Shown here piece after piece: positions 39,333-48,464 of a DNA stretch of 64,000 nt; the stretch's first letter is position 1; each line of letters starts with the position of its first letter. Below the pieces are notes generated by a model. That model was given only the letters and a program-made list of their open reading frames with translations, searched no databases and was not told the DNA's origin. This DNA comes from Bradyrhizobium guangzhouense (GTDB lineage Bacteria; Pseudomonadota; Alphaproteobacteria; Rhizobiales; Xanthobacteraceae): the NCBI RefSeq assembly GCF_004114955.1, contig NZ_CP030053.1:4960001-5024000 (forward strand), in the 5' to 3' direction. A program made the translations under genes and the position numbers.

Positions 39333-40774
39333 TGCAATACATCACCCTCGACGGCGAAACCGATTTCGACGGCTGGCGTAAAGCTGCACGCAGCCTCGTG
39401 CTTCATCATGTGCCGCCCGCCGATGTCACCTGGGCCGTGCAGGGCGGCGACCCCGAGTTGTTCGCGCCGCCCGCGCCGTCGCCGATCCTCGAGGTCAACG
39501 AGGGCACCTTCAATGTATCAGGCAAATTCGTCGATCTCGCGAAGTCAGCAATCCTGCACCGCGATCGCGAGCGCTTCGCGATCCTCTATCGCCTGCTCTT
39601 CCGGCTGAAGGACCATCACGATCTGATCGAGGTCGCGACCGATCCCGATGTCGCGCTGGTCACTGCGATGGCGCGCGCGGTCCATCGCGACGAGCACAAG
39701 ATGCACGCCTTCGTGCGCTTTCGCGAGATCGGCCGGGAGCGCGCCGCCCATTACGTCGCCTGGTTCGAGCCGGAGCATCACATCGTCGAACTCGCCGCGC
39801 CATTCTTCGCCAGACGCTTTGCCGACATGCCCTGGTCGATCCTGACGCCCGATCTCTGCGCGCATTGGGATGGCCACGCGCTCTCGTTCACGCCGGGCGT
39901 GAGCAAGAGCGAGGCGCCAAGCGAAGACCGGCTGGAGGAAACCTGGCGAAGCTATTACGCAAGCATCTTCAATCCGGCCCGGCTGAAGGTGAAGGCGATG
40001 CAGACGGAGATGCCGAAGAAATACTGGAGGAACCTGCCCGAGGCCTCGATCATTAAGCCCTTGATCGAGGACGCCGAGCGCATGACCGGTGCCATGATCG
40101 CCAACGCCCCAACCGATCCGCACAAGCCTCAGAAGCGGCCGGAGGCTCCGATGACACGCAAGACTGCTGCCAACGATCTCGAAGCGCTTCGCGCGGAAGC
40201 CGCGCATTGCCGCGCCTGCCCGCTCTACAAGGACGCGACGCAAACCGTGTTCGGCGAAGGCCCCGAGAATGCCACCATCATGCTGGTCGGCGAGCAGCCC
40301 GGCGACAAGGAGGACCTTGCCGGCCATCCCTTCGTCGGCCCGGCCGGCCAGATGCTCGACCGCGCGCTTGCGGAGGCCGGCGTCGATCGCAAGAAGGTCT
40401 ATGTCACCAATGCCGTGAAGCACTTCAAGTTCGTGCCGCGCGGAAAGATCCGCCTGCACCAGAAGCCGGCAACGCCGGAGATCAAAGCCTGTCGACAATG
40501 GTATGAGCGGGAGGTTTCGGCAATCCAGCCCGAGCTGATTGTCGCGATGGGCGCAACCGCCGCGCAAAGCGTGTTCGGCAAGATCACGCCGATCGGCAAG
40601 ACCCGCGGCCGGCTCCTAGACCTTCCCGACGGACGCAAGGCTCTGGTGACGGTGCATCCGTCCTATCTGTTGCGGCTTCCGGATCCGGAGGCGAAGGTGA
40701 TGGAATATCAGCGCTTTGTCGAAGACCTGAAGATCGCCGCGGCGTTGCAGAAGAAAGCCTCGCGCGCGGCCTGA
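39332..40774 (+). CDS. UdgX-family uracil-DNA-binding protein with N-terminal rSAM-associated domain
   Basis: 480-residue two-domain protein. Residues 1-235 are the radical-SAM-associated domain (DUF4130/TIGR03915-like, with FRLKDHHDLIEVATDPDV and EMPKKYWRNLPEA). Residues 282-470 are a family-4-like uracil-DNA glycosylase of UdgX type: GEQPGDKEDLAGHPFVGPAG (320-339), KHFKF (363-367) and GKIRLHQKP (371-379), where H376 corresponds to the UdgX histidine that bonds covalently to the abasic sugar. Probable cluster ligands are C293, C296, H364 and C387. Known UdgX reads KRRIH where this reads KIRLH. It is in an operon with the radical-SAM gene. Confidence 0.9.
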   Translation: MQYITLDGETDFDGWRKAARSLVLHHVPPADVTWAVQGGDPELFAPPAPSPILEVNEGTFNVSGKFVDLAKSAILHRDRERFAILYRLLFRLKDHHDLIEVATDPDVALVTAMARAVHRDEHKMHAFVRFREIGRERAAHYVAWFEPEHHIVELAAPFFARRFADMPWSILTPDLCAHWDGHALSFTPGVSKSEAPSEDRLEETWRSYYASIFNPARLKVKAMQTEMPKKYWRNLPEASIIKPLIEDAERMTGAMIANAPTDPHKPQKRPEAPMTRKTAANDLEALRAEAAHCRACPLYKDATQTVFGEGPENATIMLVGEQPGDKEDLAGHPFVGPAGQMLDRALAEAGVDRKKVYVTNAVKHFKFVPRGKIRLHQKPATPEIKACRQWYEREVSAIQPELIVAMGATAAQSVFGKITPIGKTRGRLLDLPDGRKALVTVHPSYLLRLPDPEAKVMEYQRFVEDLKIAAALQKKASRAA

Positions 40775-40898
40775 CGCGGCGCCGATGCACGGCAACGAGC
40801 CGTGGAGAGGTCACGTCATTTCGGCGGCCTTTCCGCCATTTCAACCGCCTGTCACATGCCACGCGCAAAATCGGGGCCTTGGGACAGGAGAATTTCCA

Positions 40899-42521
40899 AT
40901 GAGTGACGTTGCTTTGCCGGGCTCGATCGAGCCGGCCTTGAGTAAGGGGCCAGACCTCAATCGCGGCTTCCATCCGCTCACCGGCGTGATCTACATGGGC
41001 GTGATCGCCGCCGCGCTGCTCTTCGTCGCCTACAGCATCTGGATCGACGTCGATGCGTCCGGCGTGCAGGTCAAGTCCTTCGCTCCGTTTCTCCTGCTCT
41101 TCGTCGCGCTCCTGATCGCACTCGGCTTCGAGTTCGTGAACGGCTTCCACGACACCGCCAACGCGGTCGCAACCGTAATCTACACCCGCTCGCTGCCCGC
41201 CCACGTCGCCGTGGTTTGGTCCGGCATGTTCAACCTGTTCGGCGTGCTGCTGTCCTCCGGCGCGGTCGCGTTCGGCATCGTCTCGCTGCTGCCGGTCGAG
41301 CTGATCCTCCAGGTCGGCTCCAGCGCCGGCTTCGCCATGGTGTTCGCGCTGCTGATCGCCGCCATCATCTGGAACGTCGGCACCTGGTATTTCGGCCTGC
41401 CGGCCTCGAGCTCGCACACCCTGATCGGCTCGATCATGGGCGTCGGCATCATGAACGCGGTCCTGCATGGCCGTAGCGGCACCACCGGCGTCGACTGGTC
41501 CCAAGCCACCAATATCGGCAAGGCGTTGCTGCTGTCGCCGCTGTTCGGCTTCGTGCTTGCCGCCGGCCTGCTGCTGATCCTGCGCACGGTGCTGCTGCGC
41601 GCCACCCCCGCCCTGTTCGGCGAGCCGAAGGGCGACCAGCCGCCGCCGTGGTGGATCCGCGGCATCCTCATCCTCACCTGCACGCTGGTGAGCTTCTTCC
41701 ACGGCTCCAATGACGGTCAGAAGGGCATGGGCCTGATCATGCTGATCCTGATCGGCACCGTGCCGACCGCCTACGCGCTCAACCGCGCGCTGCCGGAAGG
41801 CCAGCTCGCCGCGTTCATCCAGAACTCGGAGGCCGCCAGCAAGATCATCGAGGCCAAGGCCGCCGGCTACAACGTGATCGGCAATCCGCGTCCGGCCGTG
41901 ACCAACTACGTCGCGCAGCACGAGGTCAACGCCGGCACGTTCCCATCGCTCGCCGTGCTCGTGCGCGACATCGCCAAGCAGGTGAGCACCTACGGATCGC
42001 TCGCCAAGGTGCCCGCCGACCTCGTCGGCAACACCCGCAACGACATGTACCTCGTCTCGGAAGCGCTGCGCTTCCTGATGAAGGACAAGGAAGCCGAGCT
42101 CAGCGCCGCCGAGGTCACCGTGCTCAACGCCTACAAAGGCTCGCTCGACGGCGCCACGAAGTTCATCCCCGGCTGGGTGAAGATCGTGGTCGCCATCGCG
42201 CTTGGTCTTGGCACCATGGTCGGCTGGAAGCGCATCGTCGTCACCGTCGGCGAGAGGATCGGCAAGACGCACCTGACGTATGCGCAGGGGGCCTGCGCCG
42301 AGATCACCGCGGCCGCCACCATTGCCGCCGCCGACGTCTACGGCCTGCCGGTCTCGACCACCCACGTGCTGTCGTCAGGCATCGCAGGCGCCATGGCCGC
42401 CAACGGCTCGGGCCTGCAATGGGCGACGATCCGCAACATTGCCATGGCCTGGGTGCTGACCCTGCCGGCCGCGATGATCATCTCGGGCGTACTGTACTAT
42501 CTGTTCTCGCACGTTTTCTGA
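40899..42521 (+). CDS. pit: Inorganic phosphate transporter of the Pit (PHO4) family
   Basis: 540-residue multi-helix inner-membrane permease for low-affinity phosphate or metal-phosphate uptake driven by protons. The two inverted PHO4 signatures are visible: GFHDTANAV (82-90) and SFFHGSNDGQKGMG (about 266). The insert between about 300 and 430 is soluble and lengthens it relative to E. coli PitA. The ATG at 40899 has AGGAG 8 nt upstream. No phoU-like gene adjoins. A bidirectional terminator follows. Confidence 0.93.
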   Translation: MSDVALPGSIEPALSKGPDLNRGFHPLTGVIYMGVIAAALLFVAYSIWIDVDASGVQVKSFAPFLLLFVALLIALGFEFVNGFHDTANAVATVIYTRSLPAHVAVVWSGMFNLFGVLLSSGAVAFGIVSLLPVELILQVGSSAGFAMVFALLIAAIIWNVGTWYFGLPASSSHTLIGSIMGVGIMNAVLHGRSGTTGVDWSQATNIGKALLLSPLFGFVLAAGLLLILRTVLLRATPALFGEPKGDQPPPWWIRGILILTCTLVSFFHGSNDGQKGMGLIMLILIGTVPTAYALNRALPEGQLAAFIQNSEAASKIIEAKAAGYNVIGNPRPAVTNYVAQHEVNAGTFPSLAVLVRDIAKQVSTYGSLAKVPADLVGNTRNDMYLVSEALRFLMKDKEAELSAAEVTVLNAYKGSLDGATKFIPGWVKIVVAIALGLGTMVGWKRIVVTVGERIGKTHLTYAQGACAEITAAATIAAADVYGLPVSTTHVLSSGIAGAMAANGSGLQWATIRNIAMAWVLTLPAAMIISGVLYYLFSHVF

Positions 42522-42541
42522 GCCGACACGACATGCCAACA

Positions 42542-42572
42542 AAAAGGGCCCGCGCATCGCACGGGCCCTTTT
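42542..42572. terminator. Bidirectional intrinsic terminator
   Basis: AAAAGGGCCCG (42542-42552) pairs with CGGGCCCTTTT (42562-42572) around a 9-nt loop; T-runs lie on both sides. It separates the convergent pit and amidohydrolase genes. Confidence 0.9.
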
Positions 42573-42595
42573 CATTCGTGCCTCAGCTCAGCGCA

Positions 42596-43768
42596 TCATG
42601 ATGCTGCGAGCTGCTCCTCGACCAGCTTGACCCAGTAGGACGTGCCGAACACGATCGCCTCGTCGTTGAAATTGTAGGCAGGGTGATGCAGGCCGGCGCT
42701 GTCGCCATTGCCGCAGAAGATGAAGGCACCGGGGCGCGCTTCCAGCATGTAGGCGAAGTCCTCGCCGCCCATCATTGGCGACATCTCCAGCACATTGGCA
42801 TCGCCCGCGACCTGCTTGGCGATGCGCGTCGCCACCTCGGTCTGCGCGGCGTGATTGTTCACGACGGGATAACCGCGCTTGTAATGCAGGTCGATCTTTG
42901 CGCCGGTGATCTGGGCGACACCCGCCACGACTTCGCGCACGCGCTTCTCGACCAGCTTGCGCACATCAGGCGTCAGCGTGCGGATCGTGCCTCTCAACGT
43001 CGCGGTTTGCGGAATGACGTTGCGGGCATTGCCGGCGTGGAATTCGCAGATCGAGATCACGGCCGATTCCAAGGGATCGACGCTGCGCGCGACGATCGAC
43101 TGCAAGGCCGTGATCAGCTGCGCACCCACGAGAACGGAATCGATGCATTTGTGCGGACGTGCGGCATGGCCGCCGAGGCCCTCGATCACGAAATCGACCT
43201 CGTCGGTCGACGCCATGATCGGGCCGGGCCGGATCGCGAACGAGCCGATCGGAATGCCGGGGCCGTTGTGCATGCCGTAGACCTGCTCGATGCCGAAGCG
43301 CTCCATCATGCCGTCCTTGACCATCGCCGCGCCGCCGGCGCCGCCCTCCTCGGCCGGCTGGAAGATCACGACGGCGTCGCCGGCGAAATTGCGGGTCTCG
43401 GCGAGATAGCGCGCGGCACCGAGCAGCATCGCGGTGTGGCCGTCGTGGCCGCAGGCGTGCATCTTTCCCGGAGTCTTCGAGGCGTAAGGCAGGTTGGTCT
43501 GCTCGTCGACGGGCAGCGCGTCCATGTCGGCACGCATGCCGATCGCCTTGAGCCCCTCGCCGGCCGCCTTTTTCCCCTTGATCACGCCGACCACACCGGT
43601 CTGGCCGATGCCGGTCACAACCTCGTCGCAGCCAAATTCCCGGAGGCGATCGGCCACGAATGCTGCGGTGCGGTGAACATCGTAGAGCAGCTCGGGATGC
43701 TGGTGGATGTCTCGCCGCCAGGTCTGGATATCGGGTTGAAGGTCGGCGACGCGGTTGACAATGGGCAT
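42596..43768 (-). CDS. M20 family amidohydrolase (hippurate hydrolase/aminoacylase type)
   Basis: 390-residue metallo-amidohydrolase of the M20D group that cleaves N-acyl amino acids. It has DIHQHPEL at about residue 23, MRADMDALP with the metal-bridging Asp, CGHDGHTAMLLGAA, QPAEEGGAGG with the catalytic Glu pair, and the dimerisation HAARPH. The ATG at 43768 (MPIVNRVADLQ) is the normal family start; the frame extends 10 codons further. Substrate is not deducible. It is divergent from the GMC oxidoreductase gene. Confidence 0.93.
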   Translation of the reverse strand: MPIVNRVADLQPDIQTWRRDIHQHPELLYDVHRTAAFVADRLREFGCDEVVTGIGQTGVVGVIKGKKAAGEGLKAIGMRADMDALPVDEQTNLPYASKTPGKMHACGHDGHTAMLLGAARYLAETRNFAGDAVVIFQPAEEGGAGGAAMVKDGMMERFGIEQVYGMHNGPGIPIGSFAIRPGPIMASTDEVDFVIEGLGGHAARPHKCIDSVLVGAQLITALQSIVARSVDPLESAVISICEFHAGNARNVIPQTATLRGTIRTLTPDVRKLVEKRVREVVAGVAQITGAKIDLHYKRGYPVVNNHAAQTEVATRIAKQVAGDANVLEMSPMMGGEDFAYMLEARPGAFIFCGNGDSAGLHHPAYNFNDEAIVFGTSYWVKLVEEQLAAS

Positions 43769-43945
43769 GAAGGGTCTCGAGCTTTGTTGAAAATACAAGC
43801 CCGTCTACCATGCAAGCGCTAGTCCACCCAACTGCTGGAGAACGGGGTCTGGTCCCGCCGTTCGGCATGGCCGGGCTTGTCCGGCCATGTCCGTCTGCCT
43901 ATTAGGACGGAGCGCGTTTGGAGACCATCCGGGGTGGAAAGCAGA

Positions 43946-45565
43946 ATGCCAAGGCGGCTCGAAGGTGAGTTTGACTACGTAATCGTCGGCGCCGGTACGG
44001 CTGGCTGCATCATGGCCAACCGATTGTCGGCCGTATCAGGAAACCGCGTCCTGATCCTCGAGGCCGGCGGCGACGACAACTGGATCTGGTTCCATATTCC
44101 AGTCGGGTACCTCTTTGCCATCGGCAATCCGCGCTCGGACTGGATGTTCAAGACCGAGGCCGACCCTGGCCTGAACGGCCGCTCGCTCGCCTACCCCCGC
44201 GGCAAGGTGATCGGGGGCTCCTCGGCGATCAATGCCATGATCTCGATGCGCGGCCAGGCCGCCGATTACGACCACTGGCGCCAGCTCGGCATGACCGGCT
44301 GGGGCTATGATGACGTGCTACCGCTGTTCAAACGGCTGGAGGACCATTTCCTCGGCGCCAGCGAGCACCACGGCGCAGGCGGCGGCTGGCGTATCGAGGC
44401 GCCGCGGCTGTCCTGGGACGTTCTCGATGCCGTCGGCGACGCCGCAGAGGAGATGGGCATCAAGCGCATTCCTGACTTCAACACCGGCGACAACGAGGGC
44501 ACGAGCTATTTCCACGTCAACCAGAAGCGCGGCCGGCGTTGGTCGTCGGCGCGCGGCTTTCTCAAGCCGGCCCTGAACCGCCCCAATCTGCGGCTCGAAA
44601 AGCATGTGCTGGTCGATCGCCTGATCATCGAACAGGGCCGCGCCGTCGGCGTGCGCTTCATCCAGAACGGCGAGATCGTCGAGGCGCGCGCAAAACGCGA
44701 GGTGATCCTCTCGGCCGGCTCGATCGGCTCGGTGCAGGTGCTGCATCGCTCCGGCATCGGACCTGGCGACTGGCTGGCGCCGCTCGGCATCGACATCGTG
44801 ATGGACAAGCCCGGCGTGGGGCGCAATCTGCAGGATCACCTGCAGCAGCGCGCGATCTACAAGGTCGAGGGCGTGCGGACGCTGAACGAGACCTACTACA
44901 ATTTGTTCCGCCGCGGCCTGATGGGCCTCGATTATGCCTTCCGCCGCCGTGGTCCGCTGACGATGGCGCCGTCGCAGCTCGGCATCTTCACGCGCTCCGA
45001 CGCGACCCGCGCGCGCGCCAACATCCAGTTCCATGTGCAGCCGCTGTCGCTCGACAAGTTCGGCGATCCGCTGCACCGCTTCCCCGCCATCACGGTGAGC
45101 GCGTGCAATCTCCAGCCGACCTCGCGCGGCATCGTGCGGCTGCGTTCGGCGAGCCCTGACGACAAGCCGATCATCGCGCCGAACTATTTATCGACCGACG
45201 ACGACCGCCAGGTCGGCGCCGACGCCATCCGCACCACGCGCCGCCTGATGCAGCAGAAGGCGCTCGCGAAGTATCGACCCACGGAATATCTGCCCGGCCC
45301 CTCGGTCGGCGACGATGATGCCTCGCTCGCCAAAGCTGCCGGCGATATCGGCACCACGATCTTCCACCCCGTCGGCACGGCGAAGATGGGATCGGCGAAC
45401 GATCCGATGGCGGTGGTCGACGAGCGCCTGCGCTTCTACGGGCTCAGCGGCCTGCGCGTCGTCGATGCCTCGATCATGCCGACCATCACCTCGGGAAACA
45501 CCAACACGCCGACCGCGATGATCGCCGAGAAGGGGGCAACGATGATCCTGGAGGATGCGAAGTAG
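43946..45565 (+). CDS. GMC family FAD-dependent oxidoreductase (choline dehydrogenase-like)
   Basis: 539-residue flavoprotein. The FAD-binding GAGTAGC (residues 17-23), the GMC signature PRGKVIGGSSAINAMISMRG (about 91-110), GVGRNLQDH and the C-terminal catalytic-region HPVGTAKMG with DASIMPTITSGNTNTPTAMIAE are intact. Such enzymes oxidise alcohols such as choline, or polyethylene glycols. No betaine-aldehyde gene is nearby. The ATG at 43946 is the family-like start; the frame extends to 43877 without homology. Confidence 0.92.
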   Translation: MPRRLEGEFDYVIVGAGTAGCIMANRLSAVSGNRVLILEAGGDDNWIWFHIPVGYLFAIGNPRSDWMFKTEADPGLNGRSLAYPRGKVIGGSSAINAMISMRGQAADYDHWRQLGMTGWGYDDVLPLFKRLEDHFLGASEHHGAGGGWRIEAPRLSWDVLDAVGDAAEEMGIKRIPDFNTGDNEGTSYFHVNQKRGRRWSSARGFLKPALNRPNLRLEKHVLVDRLIIEQGRAVGVRFIQNGEIVEARAKREVILSAGSIGSVQVLHRSGIGPGDWLAPLGIDIVMDKPGVGRNLQDHLQQRAIYKVEGVRTLNETYYNLFRRGLMGLDYAFRRRGPLTMAPSQLGIFTRSDATRARANIQFHVQPLSLDKFGDPLHRFPAITVSACNLQPTSRGIVRLRSASPDDKPIIAPNYLSTDDDRQVGADAIRTTRRLMQQKALAKYRPTEYLPGPSVGDDDASLAKAAGDIGTTIFHPVGTAKMGSANDPMAVVDERLRFYGLSGLRVVDASIMPTITSGNTNTPTAMIAEKGATMILEDAK

Positions 45566-45728
45566 GCGATTGCCGGCGGAGTTCGGTCGCGACATTTTGG
45601 GCGGCTGACTTTGCCCGCCCCGGTTAACGCGGCCCCCTCACGAAAACGTCATCCCCCTCCGCGAATAAACCCGCCCCACCCCCAATCAACTCCCCGAAGC
45701 CCAATTCCGGGCCAAAGGAGACGTTGCG

Positions 45729-46673
45729 ATGAGCGGACACGATCACGGGGACGACGGCGTCAGCCGCCGCAAGGTCCTGGAATGCATGACATGGGCCGGC
45801 ACCGGGGTGCTCTGGACCATTACCGGCGGCGTGCCGCGCTCGCTCGGCATTATCGATTCCGCTGAGGCCGCGACCGCCGCGGCGCCGGGCATGACCTTCC
45901 TCCAGATCAGCGACAGCCATGTCGGCTTCGACAAGCCGGCGAACCCCAATGCGCTGGGCACGCTCGAGGAAGCCGTCAACAAGATCAATGCGATGCCGGC
46001 CAAGCCGTCGTTCATGATCCACACCGGCGACATCACCCATTTGTCCAAGGCCTCCGAGTTCGACAACGCCGACCGCATCATCTCGCAGTCCAAGCTGGAT
46101 GTGCACTACGTGCCCGGCGAGCACGACTTCCTGGACGAAGAGGTCAAGTTCTATCGCGACCGCTACGGCCGGGGCACCAAGGGCGCAGGCTGGTACTCCT
46201 TCGACGCCGGCGGCGTGCATTTTGTCGGATTGGTCAATGTCGTCGACCTCAAGGCCGGCGGTCTCGGCAATCTCGGCACCGAACAGCTTGCCTGGCTCGA
46301 GGACGACCTCCGCGGCAAGTCGAAATCCACGCCCATCGTCTTGTTTGCCCACATTCCGCTCTGGACGGTCTATCCGGAGTGGGGTTGGGGCACCGACGAC
46401 GGCGGCCGCGCGCTGGAATTCGTCAAGGGCTTCGGCTCGGTGACCGTGCTGAACGGCCACATCCACCAGGTGATGCAGAAGGTCGAGGGCAACGTCACTT
46501 TCCACACCGCGCGTTCCACCGCCTTCCCGCAACCGGCGCCGGGCGCGGCCCCCTCTCCCGGACCGATGAAGGTCGAGGACGCCAAGCTCCGCTCGATGCT
46601 CGGGGTCGCCAGCATCAACTTCAAGCAGAACGAGCAGCGGCTCGCCATCATCGACACGCCGCTCCAAGGTTGA
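45729..46673 (+). CDS. Tat-exported metallophosphoesterase
   Basis: 314-residue calcineurin-like phosphoesterase. The twin-arginine motif SRRKVLECM (12-20) precedes a hydrophobic stretch. Metal motifs in order are ISDSHVG (60-66), HTGDITH (98-104), VPGEHDF (128-134), LFAHIPLW and NGHIHQ. The third motif reads GEHD where the family normally has GNHD, so a metal/phosphate-contacting Asn is replaced by Glu. The rest looks complete. It heads a four-gene unit with a cupredoxin 24 nt downstream, then a sigma factor and anti-sigma. Substrate is unknown. Confidence 0.9.
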   Translation: MSGHDHGDDGVSRRKVLECMTWAGTGVLWTITGGVPRSLGIIDSAEAATAAAPGMTFLQISDSHVGFDKPANPNALGTLEEAVNKINAMPAKPSFMIHTGDITHLSKASEFDNADRIISQSKLDVHYVPGEHDFLDEEVKFYRDRYGRGTKGAGWYSFDAGGVHFVGLVNVVDLKAGGLGNLGTEQLAWLEDDLRGKSKSTPIVLFAHIPLWTVYPEWGWGTDDGGRALEFVKGFGSVTVLNGHIHQVMQKVEGNVTFHTARSTAFPQPAPGAAPSPGPMKVEDAKLRSMLGVASINFKQNEQRLAIIDTPLQG

Positions 46674-46697
46674 TTCAAGGTTGAAGAGAAGCTGACA

Positions 46698-47027
46698 ATG
46701 AAGACGCTCAATCGCCGCGACTTCTCCGTCGCTGTGGCCGCGGCCATCCTGCTGCCCGTCACGACCGCCCGTGCCGACGACACCAACATGGAGGTGCATA
46801 TCGACAATTTCGTCTTCCAGCCGGCGGAGCTCAAGATCAAGGTCGGCACGACCGTGACCTGGACCAACCGGGACGACATCCCGCACACCGTGGTGTCGGC
46901 CGGCAAGTTCCGGTCCAAGGCCCTGGACACCGACGACAAGTTCTCGTTCACCTTCACCGAAGCGGGCGACTACAAATATTTTTGTTCGTTGCACCCGCAT
47001 ATGACAGGGATGATCAAGGTTGAGTAA
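46698..47027 (+). CDS. Exported cupredoxin (plastocyanin/amicyanin-like)
   Basis: 109-residue blue-copper protein for periplasmic electron transfer. The N-terminus NRRDFSVAVAAAILLPVTTARA is a Tat-like signal. The type 1 copper ligands fit H63 (DDIPHTV), C96, H99 and M102 (CSLHPHM), as in amicyanin. It follows the phosphoesterase gene by 24 nt and precedes the sigma gene, so it is probably in the same operon. The redox partner is not evident. Confidence 0.9.
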   Translation: MKTLNRRDFSVAVAAAILLPVTTARADDTNMEVHIDNFVFQPAELKIKVGTTVTWTNRDDIPHTVVSAGKFRSKALDTDDKFSFTFTEAGDYKYFCSLHPHMTGMIKVE

Positions 47028-47154
47028 CGTCTCCAACCAAGGCATCTCTCTCTTGCCCGGCCGGTGGTCGCACACCGGCCGGGCTCGCATGCCTTCGGTC
47101 AGGCCCCAAGGCGAAACGACGCACCAAACGCAGCAAGAGGCAAAGCGAGAGGCG

Positions 47155-47703
47155 ATGCCCGTCAGCGACGATTTCCAGAAGGCGCAGCGCTTCCGCGAGG
47201 CGGCACTGCCCTATCTCGACGACGTCTACACGCTCGCACGCTATCTGCTGCGCGACGCCTCCGACGCGGAGGACGCGGTGCAGGAATGCTATCTGCGCGC
47301 GCTGAAGCACTTTGACAGCTATCGCGGCCCGGCCATGAAGCCGTGGCTGTTCGCGATCCTGCGCAATGTCTGCAACGCCGAATATGCCAGACGCAAGCAC
47401 TCGCACACCGCGATCGAGGACACGCCCGGCGCGGCCGACCAGACGCCGATGTGGCAGGAAAGCGAAGCGAGTCCGGAGACCGAAGTGCTGCGCAACCGCG
47501 ACGCCGGCGCCATTCGCAAGATGATCGACGCGCTCGCCGAGCCGTTCAAGGAAACCTTCGTGCTGCGGGAGATCAACAACCTGTCCTATCGCGAAATTGC
47601 AGATGCCGTCGGCGCCCCCGTCGGCACCGTGATGTCCCGCCTTGCCCGGGCCCGCGCCATGCTGCGCGCGGCCTGGACGGCGGAAGAGGAGCATTTGAGA
47701 TGA
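47155..47703 (+). CDS. ECF-type sigma-70 factor
   Basis: 182-residue sigma factor with region 2 (YARYLLRDASDAEDAVQECYLRALKHFDSYRG, WLFAILRNVC) and region 4 (LAEPFKETFVLREINNLSYREIADAVGAPVGTVMSRLARARAML). It is probably held by the zinc anti-sigma whose ATG overlaps its stop by 4 nt (ATGA). The ATG at 47155 is preceded by GAGAGG. The 127 nt after the cupredoxin gene may hold a secondary promoter. Its regulon likely includes the two upstream genes. Confidence 0.92.
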   Translation: MPVSDDFQKAQRFREAALPYLDDVYTLARYLLRDASDAEDAVQECYLRALKHFDSYRGPAMKPWLFAILRNVCNAEYARRKHSHTAIEDTPGAADQTPMWQESEASPETEVLRNRDAGAIRKMIDALAEPFKETFVLREINNLSYREIADAVGAPVGTVMSRLARARAMLRAAWTAEEEHLR

Positions 47704-48464
47704 CCTGCGACGAAGCAAAAATCCTGCTTCACGCGCTGCTCGACAATGAGCTCGATGCCGGCCACGCGCGCGAGGTCGAAGCCCATATGGCGACCTGTCC
47801 GGCCTGCACGGCCGAGTTCGCGGCCCAGCGAGAGATGAAGCGCGCGCTTGCCGGCACCAACCTGCGCTACAGCGCGCCAGCGGCGCTGCGCGCACGTATC
47901 GAGGCCTCGCTTCCGCAGGCCCGGCCGCAGCCCAGCCGACGCTCGATGCTGCGCGGCTTTGCGATGGGATCTGTCGTCTCTGCGCTCGCCGCCTCGGGCG
48001 TCGTCGCCGTCGTACTGCGTCAGGACGACCAGCAGCGCATCCTCTCGGAGGTCGTCACCGCACATCTGCGCTCGCTGCAGGCCGGCCACCTCATCGACGT
48101 GGTCTCGACCGACCAGCACACGGTCAAGCCGTGGTTCAACGGCAAGCTCGACGTCGCCCCGCCCGTGATCGACCTCACCGCGCAAGGCTTCACGCTGGTC
48201 GGCGGCCGGCTCGACTATGTCGATGCGCGCGCCATCGGCGCGGTCGTGTACAAACGCCGGCAGCACATCATCAACCTGTTCGTGTCGCAGACCGCGAGCA
48301 CCGAGCATCGGCCGCCGAAGACACAGACCATGCAGGGCTTCAACTGCCGCCGCTGGGGCGAGCGCGGCCTGAACTTTTGGGCCGTCAGCGATATCGGAAA
48401 CGACGAGCTCACCGAGTTCGTCGACAAGTTCGAGGCGGCGATGAAGGCGAATGTGGAGGGGTGA
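47700..48464 (+). CDS. Zinc-binding membrane anti-sigma factor (ZAS, zf-HC2)
   Basis: 254-residue anti-sigma factor. The N-terminal ZAS domain has H29-x3-C33-x2-C36 (HMATCPAC), which binds zinc and the sigma factor. One membrane helix spans about 86-106 after an Arg-rich stretch (SRRSMLRG). The periplasmic part (about 110-254) includes DVVSTDQHTVKPWFNGKLDVAPPV and a conserved-looking NCRRWGERGLNFWAVSDIG. It overlaps the sigma gene by 4 nt and ends the unit that begins with the phosphoesterase and cupredoxin, suggesting it senses an envelope redox or phosphate signal. Confidence 0.9.
   Translation: MTCDEAKILLHALLDNELDAGHAREVEAHMATCPACTAEFAAQREMKRALAGTNLRYSAPAALRARIEASLPQARPQPSRRSMLRGFAMGSVVSALAASGVVAVVLRQDDQQRILSEVVTAHLRSLQAGHLIDVVSTDQHTVKPWFNGKLDVAPPVIDLTAQGFTLVGGRLDYVDARAIGAVVYKRRQHIINLFVSQTASTEHRPPKTQTMQGFNCRRWGERGLNFWAVSDIGNDELTEFVDKFEAAMKANVEG

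Noticed and set aside
40584..42365. 593-codon minus-strand frame opposite the phosphate transporter
   Set aside because: His/Asp/Gly/Arg-rich shadow; the plus strand holds both PHO4 signatures.
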